In this document: positions 17,458 to 27,411 of the stretch, one piece after another
Layout of the letters: every line of letters starts with the position of its first letter
How positions within the stretch are numbered: the first letter of the stretch is position 1
Source: DATFAS01 sp035254305
GTDB taxonomy: Bacteria > Bacillota > Bacilli > Aneurinibacillales > RAOX-1
Reading direction: 5' to 3'
Length of the DNA: 64,000 nt
Assembly: GCA_035254305.1 (NCBI GenBank)
Contig: DATFAS010000002.1
Location: 1-64,000, forward strand
Made by a program: the position numbers and the translations under genes
Notes under the pieces: generated by a model
Seen by the model: the letters and a program-made list of their open reading frames with translations, nothing else
What the model was told of the DNA's origin: nothing
Database searches by the model: none

Positions 17458-20400
17458 TCAAGAAACAAGTGACTTGTCCTCTAATTTTACGGATACTAAT
17501 TTGGAAACACCCTGTTCCTCCATAGTAACCCCATAAAGGACATCTGCACCTTCCATGGTTCCCTTCCGATGTGTGACACAAATGAATTGTGTCTGTCCAC
17601 TAAACTCACGCAGATAATCAGCAAAACGATACACATTCGCATCATCTAATGCTGCTTCAACTTCATCTAACACACAAAATGGAACTGGTTTAACCTTAAG
17701 TATAGCAAATAGTAGTGCAATAGCTGTTAAAGCCTTTTCTCCACCTGAGAGTAGTGCTAAATTTTGCAGCTTTTTGCCGGGTGGTTGGGCAACAATTTCA
17801 ACCCCAGTAGAGAGCAATTCCTGCGGATTAGAAAGAACAAGATCAGCATGTCCCCCAACAAATAATTGTGTAAATACTTGTTGAAACTGTTCACGGATCG
17901 CTTCAAAGGTCTCAAGAAATCTCCTTGACATCTCTTGATCAATTTCTCTAATCACTTGATAAAGAGTTTCTTTTGCTTCTTGAAGATCACTCATTTGCCC
18001 TGATAGGAATTGTAGACGTTCTGATTGTCTTTCATACTCTTCAATCGACCCCATGTTCACCATACCAAGAGCATGAATCTCTGCTTTCAATTGATTAACT
18101 TGCTCTTCGGTTTTCTTTGGTTCAGCAGGAAGGGGATAGATTTCCTTCGCCGTTTCATAGTAATATCCATATTCTTCCGTAAGCTTAAGCAACAGATGAT
18201 CCAATTGAGTCTCACAACGTTCGGCCTTTAACTCTTCCTTATGTAGGCGTTCCTCTAATTCCTTCACACGTTTACGCAGAATCCTTGAATCTCCATCCAA
18301 CTTATCAATCTGCTCTGTAGTTGCTGTTCTCTGCTCTTTCACTTGACCAATTTTGTTCCCGGTTTCCTCTTTTAGTTGGCGGAGCTCGAGGATCTTATGA
18401 TCAAGCTCTTGTTCTGTTTCAGCACTCCCTTGTCTAACATCATGAAGTGAGTTTAAATAATCTGTAGTGGATTCTAGATCTACCTGCTGTGAGCTACGTT
18501 CCTGTTCCACCCTTAGAATCGTAGCTTGAACCGCTTCTTGCTGTTTACGTATTTCAGCTGCTTTAACCATTAAATCGGTCATTCTTTTTGAATAATCTTC
18601 CTTACTTGCTTGCAGTTTCGCGCGGTGTGATTCAATATTGGTTATCTTTTCTTTTAATTGTTTTTCTTCTCCTTCAGCTTTGCCTAATTGTTCAATAAGG
18701 GTTAAGCGTTTGTTATGGCTCTCTTCCTTTTCTTGTGTGAGTGATTGGATTTCTTGCTCTAAACTAGCCATACGATCTGATAGTATACGATCCTCTGTAT
18801 CACACTCATTTAGCCTACCCTTTAATTTTTGTTCATTTAGGCGTAATTCTTCTCCACGTTGACGGAGGTCTTCCTGCTGAGTAAGAAAGGAGCTTAGTTC
18901 CTCTTCAAGACCAGATAGCTTTGCCTTATACTGCTCTTTTTCTACAAGGACTGTGGTTAGCTCTTTTTCCATTTCTTCGAGTTGTCTTGATCTACCCAGT
19001 AGATTCACTGATTTCTGCTGAACCGTTCCTCCTGTCATTGATCCACCTGGATTCACTACATCTCCCTCTAATGTAACGAAACGATATCGATATCCTGTCT
19101 TACGAGCAGCCATGTTCGCTTGTTCAAGAGTTTTAGTAATAACAACTGTACCTAATAGATTTCCTAAGATCCCCTGATAACGCGGTTCTGTAGTAACCAA
19201 ATCAGAAGCAATCCCAACAAATCCCTCAAGTCCACTCAATGCTGCCACATCTTGTGCGGATACTTTACGAGGGCGAATCACATCTAATGGTAAAAGTGTT
19301 GCTCTTCCACCTTTATGCTCCTTCAACCATTGTATGGCCTTTCTACCCACTGCTTCATTCTCCACAACAACATGCTGCATGGCTCCACCAAGAGCAACCT
19401 CAATGGCCGTTTCAAGCTCAGACGAAACAATAACAAGTTCTGCTACGGCCCCATGGATTCCAACCAATCCTTTTTCACGACTCTTTAGAATTTCCTTTAC
19501 CCCTTGCATAAATCCGGTATAGCTAGCCTGCATATCCGTAAGAAACTCTTTTTTGGAGGTGATGGACTCCACTCTCTGTTCTAGTTTGCGAACCTGCTGT
19601 ATGGTTTGTTCTTTTGCTTCTTGGATGTCTTTATTACGATTAACGATTTCTTTATAAGCTCCAACACATTGTTCTAGAGCCCCAGTGATCTCTCTTAATT
19701 CTGTAAGGGCTTCATTCTTTTTTTCTTGAATCTCATTCTTTTTATGGTCCATCTCTTGCTTTTGAACTAGAAGTCGTGCTGATTTCTGCCCTGAGTTGTC
19801 TACAGATTGATCCATATGACGCCTATCATTTTTAAGTGATGCAATATGATTCAATATCTCTATATAATCATTTTTCAGTTGTTCTACATCGGTTGCAAGC
19901 TCTTTAGAAACCTCATCTAATAATAGTTTATTTTCCTTGAGTTCCTTGTTTGCTACTGTTGATTCATCTGTTAATTTGGTTAAACGATCTTTTTCAAGTT
20001 GGATTTGGATACTTAGCTCATCGATCCGCTTTTCTAGCTGATCCCTCTTCTCCAGAGTAAGGTGATAGCTTTCACTTGCATTTTTCTTACGTTCACGAAG
20101 AACTTCTCGTTTCCCCTCCGTCTTCTCCACATCTTCACTTACATCAAGGAGGGTTACCTGCCATTGTTCAAGATCCTTATCTTGGTCATTTAATTTCCAA
20201 CGTAAACTAGTCAATTGTGCTTCAAGTCCACTCAGCTCAGACGCAAGAATCGTTTGCTGTTCGTTATATATACCCAACTGTTGGCGAGCCTGCTGCCAAT
20301 CGCTATTAAATTGCTCAATATGGTGGAGATATAGCCCTATTTCTTTATGCTTCAATTCTTCCTTTAGCTCAAGGTACCGCTGTGCCTTCCTGGCCTGCTG

Positions 20401-21018
20401 TTGTAGTGGTTCAATTTGATCCTTAATTTCAGTTAAAATATCCGAAATACGAACGAGATTGCCTTCAGTATCGCCTAATTTCTTCTCTGCTTCTCGTTTC
20501 CTAGCCTTATATTTCACAATGCTAGCTGCTTCCTCAAATATACCGCGTCGATCTTCCGATTTCGTGCTAAGAATTTCTTCAATTCTTCCTTGACCAATAA
20601 TTGAGTAGGCTTCCTTACCTACTCCTGTATCCATAAATAATTCAATAATATCTCGTAGTCGACAAGACTGCCTATTTATGTAATATTCACTCTCTCCAGA
20701 TCGGTATACCCTACGACTAATCGTAACCTCACTGTAATCAACCTTCAGTAACCGTTGCGAATTATCCAATGTTAAAGCTACTTCACAATAGTTCACAGCT
20801 TTTCGGGTATCACTACCCGCAAAAATGATGTCTTCCATCTTGCTACCACGAAGTGATTTGGCACTTTGTTCCCCAAGAACCCAACGAATGGCATCAGAGA
20901 TATTACTTTTCCCACTACCATTGGGTCCAACAACCGCAGTTACACCTGGGACAAATTCTAACTCGGTACGGTTGGCGAAGGATTTAAAGCCAACTAACTC
21001 AAGGCGCTTTAAGTACAT
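17458..21018 (-). CDS. smc: Chromosome condensation ATPase SMC
   Basis: Forms the bacterial condensin with ScpA and ScpB, organising and separating chromosomes. The 1186 residues equal the Bacillus protein in length. Domains in order: Walker A GPNGSGKSN at residues 32-40, a long coiled coil, a hinge around 510-650 (GVAELVIV...GGSMTGG), a second coiled coil, signature LLSGGEKALTAIALLFA and Walker B FCVLDEVEAALDD near the C-terminus. The ATG at 21018 fits the conserved start MYLKRLELVGFKSFA. Confidence 0.98.
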   Translation of the reverse strand: MYLKRLELVGFKSFANRTELEFVPGVTAVVGPNGSGKSNISDAIRWVLGEQSAKSLRGSKMEDIIFAGSDTRKAVNYCEVALTLDNSQRLLKVDYSEVTISRRVYRSGESEYYINRQSCRLRDIIELFMDTGVGKEAYSIIGQGRIEEILSTKSEDRRGIFEEAASIVKYKARKREAEKKLGDTEGNLVRISDILTEIKDQIEPLQQQARKAQRYLELKEELKHKEIGLYLHHIEQFNSDWQQARQQLGIYNEQQTILASELSGLEAQLTSLRWKLNDQDKDLEQWQVTLLDVSEDVEKTEGKREVLRERKKNASESYHLTLEKRDQLEKRIDELSIQIQLEKDRLTKLTDESTVANKELKENKLLLDEVSKELATDVEQLKNDYIEILNHIASLKNDRRHMDQSVDNSGQKSARLLVQKQEMDHKKNEIQEKKNEALTELREITGALEQCVGAYKEIVNRNKDIQEAKEQTIQQVRKLEQRVESITSKKEFLTDMQASYTGFMQGVKEILKSREKGLVGIHGAVAELVIVSSELETAIEVALGGAMQHVVVENEAVGRKAIQWLKEHKGGRATLLPLDVIRPRKVSAQDVAALSGLEGFVGIASDLVTTEPRYQGILGNLLGTVVITKTLEQANMAARKTGYRYRFVTLEGDVVNPGGSMTGGTVQQKSVNLLGRSRQLEEMEKELTTVLVEKEQYKAKLSGLEEELSSFLTQQEDLRQRGEELRLNEQKLKGRLNECDTEDRILSDRMASLEQEIQSLTQEKEESHNKRLTLIEQLGKAEGEEKQLKEKITNIESHRAKLQASKEDYSKRMTDLMVKAAEIRKQQEAVQATILRVEQERSSQQVDLESTTDYLNSLHDVRQGSAETEQELDHKILELRQLKEETGNKIGQVKEQRTATTEQIDKLDGDSRILRKRVKELEERLHKEELKAERCETQLDHLLLKLTEEYGYYYETAKEIYPLPAEPKKTEEQVNQLKAEIHALGMVNMGSIEEYERQSERLQFLSGQMSDLQEAKETLYQVIREIDQEMSRRFLETFEAIREQFQQVFTQLFVGGHADLVLSNPQELLSTGVEIVAQPPGKKLQNLALLSGGEKALTAIALLFAILKVKPVPFCVLDEVEAALDDANVYRFADYLREFSGQTQFICVTHRKGTMEGADVLYGVTMEEQGVSKLVSVKLEDKSLVS

Positions 21019-21081
21019 ATCCCTTCCCCCTAATTTCTCCCCTATCAAATCTATGTTAAAGGAAACTATCGTTAAACCTAA

Positions 21082-21116
21082 AGGATGGGGTACCTGACCT
21101 ATAGGTACCCCATCCT
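21082..21116 (-). terminator. Strong hairpin between rnc and smc
   Basis: AGGATGGGGTACCT and AGGTACCCCATCCT form a perfect 14-bp stem with a 7-nt loop. No strong T-run follows on the minus strand (TTAGGTTTAAC). It may attenuate or stabilise the rnc-smc transcript, or be an RNase III site, and is less likely a full terminator. Confidence 0.55.
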
Positions 21117-21190
21117 AAAACACTTATTTTATTTTATCATAGAATCGAAGGAAAAAGATAAGAAATGGTGTGAATGATACATTTGGTGAC

Positions 21191-21904
21191 CTAAGACTCA
21201 CGCTTTATTTCAAGCATATGTAAGGCCATTGCCGCTGCTAGTTGTTCCGCTTCCTTCTTTGAACGGCCTTTTCCTGTTCCCAACGATTTCCCATTTAATA
21301 AAACCTCCGACACAAATTCACGATTGTGTGCTGGCCCCTTCTCTTCAACAATTCGATAATGGATTTCCCCTAAATTATCATGTTGAACGTATTCTTGAAG
21401 TTGGCTCTTGTAGTCGGTAATTTTAGTAAATTCTCCACGATTAATCGAAGGGAAAACAAAGCGTTCCAAAAATACAAACACACTTGGTAGCCCTTGGTCT
21501 AAATACAGCGCCCCAATAAACGCTTCAAAGACATCAGCAAGTAAAGCTGGTCTTCTCCTTCCTCCCGTCATTTCTTCCCCTTTGCCTAGCAAAACAAGTT
21601 TACCAAACTGCAAGGATTCAGCAAAACGAACCAGAGACGGCTCACAGACTATAGCAGCCCGTAATTTGGTCATTTCACCTTCTGACATTTTTGGGAAATG
21701 GGTAAATAGAAATTGTGACACTGTCAATTCAAGAACCGCATCACCCAGAAATTCTAACCGTTCATTATCCTGAAACGGCTTTCCTCTATGTTCATTAACA
21801 TAAGAAGAGTGTGTAAAAGCCTGCCGTAAAAGCTTCTCATTATTAAATTGAAATTCTATTTCATTTTGAAACTGTTGAAAATCCACGACTGTTTTCACCG
21901 CCAT
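21191..21904 (-). CDS. rnc: Ribonuclease III
   Basis: Cuts double-stranded RNA, including rRNA precursors and sense/antisense duplexes. The 237 residues show the signature NERLEFLGDAVLEL (residues 47-60), a second acidic site in ADVFEAFIGALYLD, and a C-terminal dsRNA-binding domain ending KKEAEQLAAAMALHML. It lies 25 bp after fabF and before smc, the Bacillus order apart from fabF. Confidence 0.98.
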   Translation of the reverse strand: MAVKTVVDFQQFQNEIEFQFNNEKLLRQAFTHSSYVNEHRGKPFQDNERLEFLGDAVLELTVSQFLFTHFPKMSEGEMTKLRAAIVCEPSLVRFAESLQFGKLVLLGKGEEMTGGRRRPALLADVFEAFIGALYLDQGLPSVFVFLERFVFPSINRGEFTKITDYKSQLQEYVQHDNLGEIHYRIVEEKGPAHNREFVSEVLLNGKSLGTGKGRSKKEAEQLAAAMALHMLEIKRES

Positions 21905-21929
21905 AAGCGTTTGTAAACCTCAGTATTCT

Positions 21930-23171
21930 CTATTCTTCAAACTTTTTTAAAATAATTGTAGCATTGTGTCCGCCAAATCCAAGCGAATTCGATAACGTAG
22001 TATCCACTTTTGCCTTACGGGCAACATTAGGGACATAATCTAGGTCACATGCTGGATCTGGTGTTTCGTAGTTTATAGTTGGTGGTATAACCTGATCTTT
22101 AATCGTAAGCGCACATACGATTGCTTCCACTGCCCCTGCTGCTCCTAGAAGATGACCCGTCATCGATTTAGTAGAGCTAACAGCAACCTTATAGGCATGT
22201 TCTCCTAATGCTGTTTTAATAGCCATGGTCTCGAATTTATCATTAAATTCCGTTGATGTCCCATGTGCATTAATGTAATCAATTTCGTCTGGAGAAATAC
22301 CTGCATCACGAATTGCCATGTTTATACAACGAGCCGCGCCTTCTCCTTCTGGTGCTGGCATAGTCATGTGATGGGCATCCCCACTCATTCCATACCCTAT
22401 GATTTCGGCGTAGATTTTTGCCCCACGCTTTCTAGCATGCTCTAATGATTCTAATACAACAACACCAGAACCTTCACCCATAACAAAGCCATCACGATTT
22501 AAGTCAAACGGACGGCTGGCTTTTTGTGGCTCTTCATTGCTAGTAGACATAGCTTTAGCTGAACAGAACCCCGCTAGACCGCTTGGGCGAATCGTTGCCT
22601 CTGCACCGCCAGCAAACATGACATCTGCTTCCCCTCGCTGGATGATCTTAAATGCATCCCCAATCGAGTTTGTTCCTGTAGCACAAGCTGTAACAGCTAA
22701 GCTATTCGGTCCTTTGGCACCTAATTCAATAGATACTTGACCAGAACCCATATTTGCAATCATCATTGGAATGAAAAAAGGGCTTACACGACGAGGACCT
22801 TTTTCTAACAGTGTACGATATTGATCTTCAAATGTACCAAGACCACCTATCCCTGATCCAATATATACACCAATGCGATCTCGATCTTCCTGATCCATAT
22901 CAATTCCAGAATCCTTCAGTGCTTGCTTAGCCGCAGCAATCGCAAATTGGACGAAGCGATCCGTTCGCTTGGTATCCTTTTTATCCATATAGTCTTCAGG
23001 ATTGAAATCTTTAACTTCCCCTGCAATTTGAGTAGGGTATTCAGAAACATCAAATGCTTTTATATAATCAATGCCAGATTTACCCGCTAATAAATGGTCC
23101 CAAAATTCTTCTACAGAATTTCCAATCGGAGATATAACTCCTAATCCGGTAATGACAACTCGATTTTTCAT
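21930..23171 (-). CDS. fabF: 3-oxoacyl-ACP synthase II
   Basis: Condensing enzyme that extends acyl-ACP with malonyl-ACP. The 413 residues carry the catalytic Cys in TACATGTNSIGDA near residue 165, His in GTSTEFND near 305 and His in SMTGHLLGAAGAVEA near 342. It ends the fapR-plsX-fabHDG-acpP cluster. A 199-bp gap with a hairpin separates it from acpP, suggesting that its level is set apart from the upstream genes. Confidence 0.98.
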   Translation of the reverse strand: MKNRVVITGLGVISPIGNSVEEFWDHLLAGKSGIDYIKAFDVSEYPTQIAGEVKDFNPEDYMDKKDTKRTDRFVQFAIAAAKQALKDSGIDMDQEDRDRIGVYIGSGIGGLGTFEDQYRTLLEKGPRRVSPFFIPMMIANMGSGQVSIELGAKGPNSLAVTACATGTNSIGDAFKIIQRGEADVMFAGGAEATIRPSGLAGFCSAKAMSTSNEEPQKASRPFDLNRDGFVMGEGSGVVVLESLEHARKRGAKIYAEIIGYGMSGDAHHMTMPAPEGEGAARCINMAIRDAGISPDEIDYINAHGTSTEFNDKFETMAIKTALGEHAYKVAVSSTKSMTGHLLGAAGAVEAIVCALTIKDQVIPPTINYETPDPACDLDYVPNVARKAKVDTTLSNSLGFGGHNATIILKKFEE

Positions 23172-23235
23172 TGTTCACCTCAAAACACCATTCTTGGAAT
23201 TCATGAAGGAAGGAAAACCTGCTAATCTTAAATGA

Positions 23236-23260
23236 AAGTCCCGTTGTAATAACGGGACTT
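23236..23260 (-). terminator. Hairpin between acpP and fabF
   Basis: AAGTCCCGTT and AACGGGACTT enclose five bases and are followed on the minus strand by TCATTT. This is a weak terminator or attenuator that could hold acpP mRNA above fabF mRNA. Confidence 0.55.
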
Positions 23261-23370
23261 GTCTAACGGTTAGGAAAGTAAAGGTTCTTAATTGCTTTCC
23301 GTCTCCGCACAGGTGCCACTTGGCTACCACCATCGTCATAGACTTGGCGCAAACCTAAGTTTTACCTTGA

Positions 23371-23607
23371 TTATTTGCGGGAAGTTATGTATTCCACTAC
23401 ATCGCCCACTGTAGAAATTTTCTCAGCGTCTTCATCTGAGATTTCCATGTCGAACTCGTCTTCCAATTCCATTACTAATTCAACTACATCTAAAGAATCT
23501 GCTCCTAAATCTTCTTTAAAAGAAGATGTCAATGCGATAGCTGATTCGTCAACCCCAAGGCGATCAACGATGATTTTCTTCACTCTTTCCAAGATGTCAT
23601 CTGCCAT
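23371..23607 (-). CDS. acpP: Acyl carrier protein
   Basis: Carries acyl chains on a 4'-phosphopantetheine attached to the serine in GADSLDVVELVMELE (residue 37). The 78-residue acidic protein starts MADDILERVKKI. The ATG at 23607 follows AGGAGGTGAAGGTA. The three-codon-longer GTG form would lie inside the ribosome site. It lies between fabG and fabF. Confidence 0.98.
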   Translation of the reverse strand: MADDILERVKKIIVDRLGVDESAIALTSSFKEDLGADSLDVVELVMELEDEFDMEISDEDAEKISTVGDVVEYITSRK

Positions 23608-23684
23608 TACCTTCACCTCCTCTCAGGTATTATACGAAAAGTTGCAAAGGAAAACCAGTCCAAGCCATTAAAAAATAATCAATA

Positions 23685-24431
23685 TTATGATCCCATATAC
23701 ATTCCACCATCCACATGAATGGTTTGACCTGTAATATAAGACGCTTCCTCACTAGCTAAAAAACGTACGATGTTGGCAATATCATCAGGTTGTCCAAGTC
23801 TTTGCAAAGGGATTTGTCCTAAAAGATTCGATTGGATATCAGCGCCAAGTTTTGCGGTCATATCCGTCTCAATGAAACCAGGAGCTACCGCATTCACTGT
23901 AATTCCCCTGCTAGCCATTTCACGGGCAACAGATTTAGTAAGTCCAATCACCCCAGCTTTAGCTGCAACATAATTAGCTTGTCCAGGATTTCCCACAGAT
24001 CCCACCACAGAAGAAATATTAATGATTCGGCCAGAACGTTGCTTCATCATCGGACGCGTGACTGCTTTGATACAATTATAAACCCCTTTTAGGTTTGTAT
24101 TAATAACTTGATCCCACTCGTCATCCTTCATGCGCATAAGTAGGTTATCACGAGTAATTCCAGCATTATTAACTAGAATATCGATTCGGCCAGAAATTTC
24201 AAGAGCTTTTTCAACTAGTTGGCCAACTTGTTCACTATTCGATACATCTGCTTGAAAAAGGAATGCCTTTCTTCCCATTTTTTCAATTTCCTCAGCAACC
24301 TCACGAGCAGCGGCCTCACTCCCTGCATAATTCACTAAAACATCAGCACCTGCAGAGGCAAGAGATAAAGCAATGGCACGTCCAATTCCTCGTGAAGCAC
24401 CAGTAACAATAGCAACTTTACCATTTAACAT
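23685..24431 (-). CDS. fabG: 3-oxoacyl-ACP reductase
   Basis: NADPH-dependent short-chain dehydrogenase for the first reduction of the fatty-acid cycle. The 248 residues show TGASRGIGRAIA (residues 9-20), NNAGITRD near 90, SSVVG and the catalytic YVAAK near 153. The ATG at 24431 gives the standard start MLNGKVAIVTGASRG. It overlaps nothing and is 11 bp after fabD. Confidence 0.98.
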   Translation of the reverse strand: MLNGKVAIVTGASRGIGRAIALSLASAGADVLVNYAGSEAAAREVAEEIEKMGRKAFLFQADVSNSEQVGQLVEKALEISGRIDILVNNAGITRDNLLMRMKDDEWDQVINTNLKGVYNCIKAVTRPMMKQRSGRIINISSVVGSVGNPGQANYVAAKAGVIGLTKSVAREMASRGITVNAVAPGFIETDMTAKLGADIQSNLLGQIPLQRLGQPDDIANIVRFLASEEASYITGQTIHVDGGMYMGS

Positions 24432-24442
24432 TCTACACACCC

Positions 24443-25381
24443 CTAGATCCATTCGGATTTAAACTTAGTTAGGGAGGCCACATCCCCTATCGAGTACACT
24501 TTCACATTACGATCAATCTTTTTAATCAAACCAGAAAGAACATTTCCAGGGCCTATTTCGATAAACGTATCCACACCTTGATCAAGCATAAATCGAACAG
24601 AATCTTCCCAAAGAACGGATGAAACGACCTGTTCAACCAAAGATTGATAAATTTCCTTAGCATCCGTAGTCGGCTTAGCTGAAACATTCGTTATAACCGG
24701 AACCTGTGCATCCTTGATATCAAAGGTAGCTAGTTTATCTGCCAATTTGTCAGCAGCTGGTTTAAGCAGAGATGAATGGAATGGCCCACTCACATTCAAA
24801 GGAATCACCCTTTTGGCACCACCACTTTTCGCCACTTCTCCTGCCCTCTGAACTCCAGCAGCTGAACCAGAAATAACAATCTGTCCTGGACAATTCAGAT
24901 TGGCTAACTGCACAGGATCACCAGATTCAGTTACCTCATTGCATATTTCCCCGAGTGGCTCTCGATCCATACCGAGGACCGCAGCCATAGTGCCAACTCC
25001 AGCAGGAACAGCCTCTTCCATATAAGTACCACGGGCACGTACACCCACAACAGCATCCTCAAAGCTCATAGCCCCTGCTGCAACAAGCGCTGAGTATTCT
25101 CCTAAGCTATGTCCCGCAACATAGGAAGGATTAAGCTCTACTTCATCTCGCAACCATTCTAGCATAGCGATGCTTGTCGTTAGAATAGCTGGCTGAGCAT
25201 TAGCCGTCAGACGAAGAACATCTTCCGGTCCCTCAAAACAAAGATCTGTTAACGATACCCCTAATGCATCATTTGCTTTTTCAAGTACTGCAGCAGCTCT
25301 CTGATTATGTTCTTTGGCTTCTTTTCCCATTCCTACATATTGTGATCCTTGTCCGGGAAAGACAAAAGCAATTTTACCCAT
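24443..25381 (-). CDS. fabD: Malonyl-CoA:ACP transacylase
   Basis: Moves malonyl from CoA to ACP, using the same malonyl-CoA that controls FapR. The 312 residues begin MGKIAFVFPGQGSQYVGMG and carry the nucleophile Ser in GHSLGEYSALVAAG near residue 92 and the catalytic His in GPFHSSLL near 200. It lies four bases after fabH. Confidence 0.98.
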   Translation of the reverse strand: MGKIAFVFPGQGSQYVGMGKEAKEHNQRAAAVLEKANDALGVSLTDLCFEGPEDVLRLTANAQPAILTTSIAMLEWLRDEVELNPSYVAGHSLGEYSALVAAGAMSFEDAVVGVRARGTYMEEAVPAGVGTMAAVLGMDREPLGEICNEVTESGDPVQLANLNCPGQIVISGSAAGVQRAGEVAKSGGAKRVIPLNVSGPFHSSLLKPAADKLADKLATFDIKDAQVPVITNVSAKPTTDAKEIYQSLVEQVVSSVLWEDSVRFMLDQGVDTFIEIGPGNVLSGLIKKIDRNVKVYSIGDVASLTKFKSEWI

Positions 25382-25385
25382 AAAT

Positions 25386-26393
25386 TTACTTCCTTTCTTC
25401 TGAACTCCACTTTAAGACAGAGGCGCCCCAAGTAAGACCGCCACCAAAACCAACAAGTACTAGGTTATCCCCATCCTTTATCCGACCACTGCGTACAGCC
25501 TCGTCTAGAGCAACAGGTATGGATGCGGAAGACATATTTCCATATCGATCCAAATTGACAACAACCTTATCCATTGAGAGACCAAATCTTTTCACTGCAG
25601 AATCAATAATTCGAATATTTGCTTGGTGTGGTACAAGAAAATCAATGTCTTCCTTCTTTAAGCCAGCTTTTTGAATGGCCTCCTCTGCAGAAGTCCCCAT
25701 TGTCCGCACGGCGAATTTGAATACATCCCCTCCCGCCATGTAGAGATAATGCTTTCGGTCTTGAATGGTTTGTTCACTTACTGGAAGTCTTGAACCGCCC
25801 GCAGGTAACTTCAGGAGTTCACCACCTGAACCATCAGAACCTAAATCAAAGGACAGAAAACCATGCCCTTCCTTTACTGGGCCAACAACCGCTGCACCAG
25901 CACCATCCCCAAATAATATGCAGGTATTACGATCTGTCCAATCGGTAATCTTAGATAAACATTCCGCCCCAATCACTAACGCATACCGATAAAGTCCATT
26001 CTGAATGAATTGAGTAGCTGTTGTTAAGCCGTATAAAAATCCTGTACAAGCTGCCGACAAATCGAATGCAGAAGCTTTCTTCGCACCAAGACGATCCTGA
26101 ATTATATTTGCAGTAGATGGAAAAGAAGTGTCCGGTGTCACAGTCGCTACGATGATCAAATCAAGTTCTTCAGGTCGGACACTCGCTTGTTCCAGAGCAC
26201 GAAGTGCGGCCTCGTAGGCCAAATCTGAGGAGGCTTGATTTTCTGCCGCAATTCGTCTTTCACAAATACCTGTCCGAGAGACGATCCATTCGTCCGAGGT
26301 GTCAACCATTTGTTCTAACTCTTTGTTTGTTAACACCTTTTCCGGGACATAGGAGCCTGTTCCTAGAATACCGACTGAAAGTTTATTATCCAT
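25386..26393 (-). CDS. fabH: 3-oxoacyl-ACP synthase III
   Basis: Starts fatty-acid synthesis by joining acyl-CoA (probably branched, as in Bacillales) to malonyl-ACP. The 335 residues hold Cys in SAACTGFLYGL near residue 117, His in PHQANIRI near 256, and the final GFGGGLTWGASVLKW. It overlaps plsX by eight bases. In B. subtilis fabH is not inside the fapR-plsX-fabD operon, so this arrangement is a local variation. Confidence 0.97.
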   Translation of the reverse strand: MDNKLSVGILGTGSYVPEKVLTNKELEQMVDTSDEWIVSRTGICERRIAAENQASSDLAYEAALRALEQASVRPEELDLIIVATVTPDTSFPSTANIIQDRLGAKKASAFDLSAACTGFLYGLTTATQFIQNGLYRYALVIGAECLSKITDWTDRNTCILFGDGAGAAVVGPVKEGHGFLSFDLGSDGSGGELLKLPAGGSRLPVSEQTIQDRKHYLYMAGGDVFKFAVRTMGTSAEEAIQKAGLKKEDIDFLVPHQANIRIIDSAVKRFGLSMDKVVVNLDRYGNMSSASIPVALDEAVRSGRIKDGDNLVLVGFGGGLTWGASVLKWSSEERK

Positions 26394-27396
26394 TCGATTC
26401 CCTTCCTTCTAGTTTCACTTCTTGGGATATATATCCAATCACATCTTCCTCTACGAAGCGTACAGCTTGAAAAATAGCTGTTCTAATCGCATTGGCATTT
26501 GAGGAGCCGTGGACCTTGATACACGGCCGTCCAAGCCCCATTAAAGGAGCACCCCCGTATTCCATGTAATCAAGTTTCTTGCGAATACGACTAAAGCTTG
26601 GGCGAAGTATAGATGCACCAATCTTTGCCCGAAAGGAACTCATAAATTCTTCTTTCATCACTTTAAAAATCACTTCAGCCATTCCTTCAAATGACTTCAA
26701 CAGGATGTTTCCGGAAAATCCATCACATACAACTACATCACATACATTAAAAGGAATATCTCTAGCCTCTACATTTCCTACAAACTCAAAAGCCTGTGAG
26801 CTTAGTAACTCAAATGTTTCCTTGGTAAGCTCGTTTCCCTTCTTCTCCTCTGTACCTACATTAAGGAGCCCTACTCTCGGCTTATCCACATCCATCACGC
26901 GCTTCATATAAATATTCCCCATGATTGCGTATTGAAGTAGGTTTTCTGGTTTCGCATCCATATTGGCACCAACATCAAGTACAAGCACACCACTACCTCC
27001 TATAGTAGGTAGAACAGGGGCTAAAGCAGGCCGTTCAATTCCTTCCATCCTTTTCGCAATAAATATTCCACCAGCCATAAATGCACCGGTATTTCCTGCA
27101 GAAATGACTGCATCAGCTCTTTGGTCCTTCACCATTTCAAGTGCAATAACCATGGATGAGTCTTTCTTACGTCGGATTACTTTCGCAGGTTCCTTCTCAT
27201 CTGCAGCAATGACTTCAGAGGCATGAATAATCTCTATATTATTTGGACAATCTCCAATGATATGGTGCTTAATCTTTTCATTATCGCCAACTAATAGTAT
27301 TTGTACATTTGGTAAGGACTGTGCAGCCTTCAGTGCACCTTCCACAATCGCTTGGGGGGCATGATCGCCACCCATAGCGTCTATTGCGATCTTCAA
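26386..27396 (-). CDS. plsX: Phosphate acyltransferase PlsX
   Basis: Makes acyl-phosphate from acyl-ACP for PlsY, the first step of phospholipid synthesis. The 336 residues contain MKIAIDAMGGDHAPQAIVEG at the start, the SAGNTGAFMAGG segment near residue 97, and VVCDGFSGNILLKSFEG near 225. It follows fapR by 15 bp, so it is in the FapR-controlled operon. Confidence 0.98.
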   Translation of the reverse strand: MKIAIDAMGGDHAPQAIVEGALKAAQSLPNVQILLVGDNEKIKHHIIGDCPNNIEIIHASEVIAADEKEPAKVIRRKKDSSMVIALEMVKDQRADAVISAGNTGAFMAGGIFIAKRMEGIERPALAPVLPTIGGSGVLVLDVGANMDAKPENLLQYAIMGNIYMKRVMDVDKPRVGLLNVGTEEKKGNELTKETFELLSSQAFEFVGNVEARDIPFNVCDVVVCDGFSGNILLKSFEGMAEVIFKVMKEEFMSSFRAKIGASILRPSFSRIRKKLDYMEYGGAPLMGLGRPCIKVHGSSNANAIRTAIFQAVRFVEEDVIGYISQEVKLEGRESNG

Positions 27397-27411
27397 GGTA
27401 TTCCCTCCTAA

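Noticed and set aside
23607..23640. TATAAT just before acpP as a promoter
   Set aside because: A perfect -10 is present, but no acceptable -35 at 16-18 bp was found and the resulting 5' leader would be only about 15 bases.
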